Shown here piece after piece: positions 14,986 through 15,496 of a stretch of DNA of 15,496 nucleotides (the stretch's first letter is position 1; every line of letters begins with the position of its first letter). The stretch spans positions 1 through 15,496 of the forward strand of contig CAKRLN010000025.1 of the NCBI GenBank assembly GCA_934359535.1. The letters are read 5' to 3'. This DNA is from an uncultured Lachnospiraceae bacterium. Its GTDB lineage: Bacteria > Bacillota > Clostridia > Lachnospirales > Lachnospiraceae. The notes beneath the pieces are model-generated. The model did not search any database, was not told the DNA's origin, and saw only the letters and a list, made by a program, of their open reading frames with translations. A program made the position numbers and the translations under genes.

Positions 14986-15496
14986 TTAAATAAAATAAAA
15001 TGCAAGATAATAAATAATCGGAGCCGTTATGATCATACTGTCAAAACGATCTAAAATTCCGCCATGTCCCGGAATCAGATGTCCATAATCCTTAATCTCA
15101 TAATTCCGTTTGATTGCAGAAGCACACAAATCGCCAATCATGGAAATAAATGCCGCCACAGCCGCAATTACTGCAAGCATTGCAATCTCTCCTGTCTGAA
15201 GCACCATCTGTACACGGAAAATCACACAGTACAACGCTGTTAAAAGTGCTGCACCAGCAATGCCTCCAACCGCCCCTTCGATCGATTTCTTTGGGCTGAG
15301 CTTTGGCGACATTTTGTGTTTTCCGATGAGCATGCCTACACAATATGCACAGGTATCACAGCCCCAGGAACAGAAAAACACTAAAAATGCGAGGTATACA
15401 CCCCGGTCAAGTGTCCTGATCCGGTATACATAGGACAACATGGCTGCCACATAAAACATGCCAAAAAATACTGCCATTACCTGATCGGCCTGGTAT
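14986..15496 (-). CDS. cdsA: Phosphatidate cytidylyltransferase, N-terminus beyond the window
   Basis: The C-terminal 169 or so residues of a polytopic membrane enzyme that makes CDP-diacylglycerol from phosphatidate and CTP for phospholipid synthesis. The reading frame stays open to the window edge (reading ...YQADQV before the first internal Met), so the gene is truncated only by the window, and the Met at 15477 is not the start. The CDS signature is complete: S-A-I-K-R, then K-D, then PGHGG and LDRFDS near the C-terminus, with the acidic residues that bind the metals. Several hydrophobic membrane segments precede it. It leads the cdsA-dxr-rseP-ispG-polC unit within this window; in Firmicutes uppS and frr usually lie upstream, which would be outside. 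Assignment is firm. Confidence 0.95.
   Translation of the reverse strand, partial: YQADQVMAVFFGMFYVAAMLSYVYRIRTLDRGVYLAFLVFFCSWGCDTCAYCVGMLIGKHKMSPKLSPKKSIEGAVGGIAGAALLTALYCVIFRVQMVLQTGEIAMLAVIAAVAAFISMIGDLCASAIKRNYEIKDYGHLIPGHGGILDRFDSMIITAPIIYYLAFYFI

Noticed and set aside
14986..15477. Complete small gene starting at the Met at 15477
   Set aside because: The frame continues open to the window edge, and the protein is the C-terminal part of CdsA, so the Met is internal.

Overview
The window looks like a chromosomal stretch from a low-to-mid-GC Gram-positive Firmicute, most likely a Clostridia/Lachnospiraceae-type organism. The main reasons are a 1499-residue PolC-type replicase, the order cdsA-dxr-rseP-ispG-polC, strong AGGAGG-type ribosome binding sites, a Ppx with a C-terminal HD domain, and a membrane-anchored DUF5050-like propeller protein. 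This assignment is inference from gene content; no 16S or database search was possible. There are ten protein genes and no RNA gene, transposon or CRISPR array. I saw no frameshift, and only the cdsA gene is cut (by the window edge).

Layout. (1) 1-158: non-coding lead-in with a candidate extended -10 promoter. (2) 159-1010 (+): a PHP-domain phosphoesterase of the RNase AM/YciV type. (3) 1011-5894 (-): a tight three-gene unit transcribed pheA, ppx, ppk, joining phenylalanine synthesis to polyphosphate metabolism. It runs tail to tail into the PHP gene with no base between the two stop codons. (4) 5895-6126: a divergent control region with two back-to-back sigma-A promoters. Each is followed by the same roughly 35-bp leader element, in opposite orientation. 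(5) 6127-7149 (+): a membrane-anchored, repeat-containing DUF5050-like protein. (6) 7158-7201: a strong hairpin with A and T tracts on its two sides, acting as a bidirectional terminator. (7) 7200-15496 (-): the cdsA-dxr-rseP-ispG-polC operon, with gaps of 27, 1, 21 and 3 bp. Its promoter lies beyond the window.

How the genes fit together. The right-hand operon combines phospholipid precursor synthesis (CdsA), two MEP isoprenoid steps (Dxr, IspG), the site-2 membrane protease (RseP) and the replicative DNA polymerase (PolC). rseP and polC both begin with TTG immediately after the preceding stop, which suggests translational coupling. The left-hand operon makes prephenate and phenylpyruvate (PheA) and synthesises and possibly turns over or senses polyphosphate (Ppk, Ppx).

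The most unusual part is 5892-6129. The leader of the pheA operon and the leader of the DUF5050 gene look like inverted copies of one another from the -10 box onward. This implies shared control of two gene sets with no obvious functional link. Secondary oddities are a Ppx whose phosphate-binding motifs are degraded, an 11-bp perfect hairpin just inside polC, and an altered phenylalanine-binding motif in PheA.
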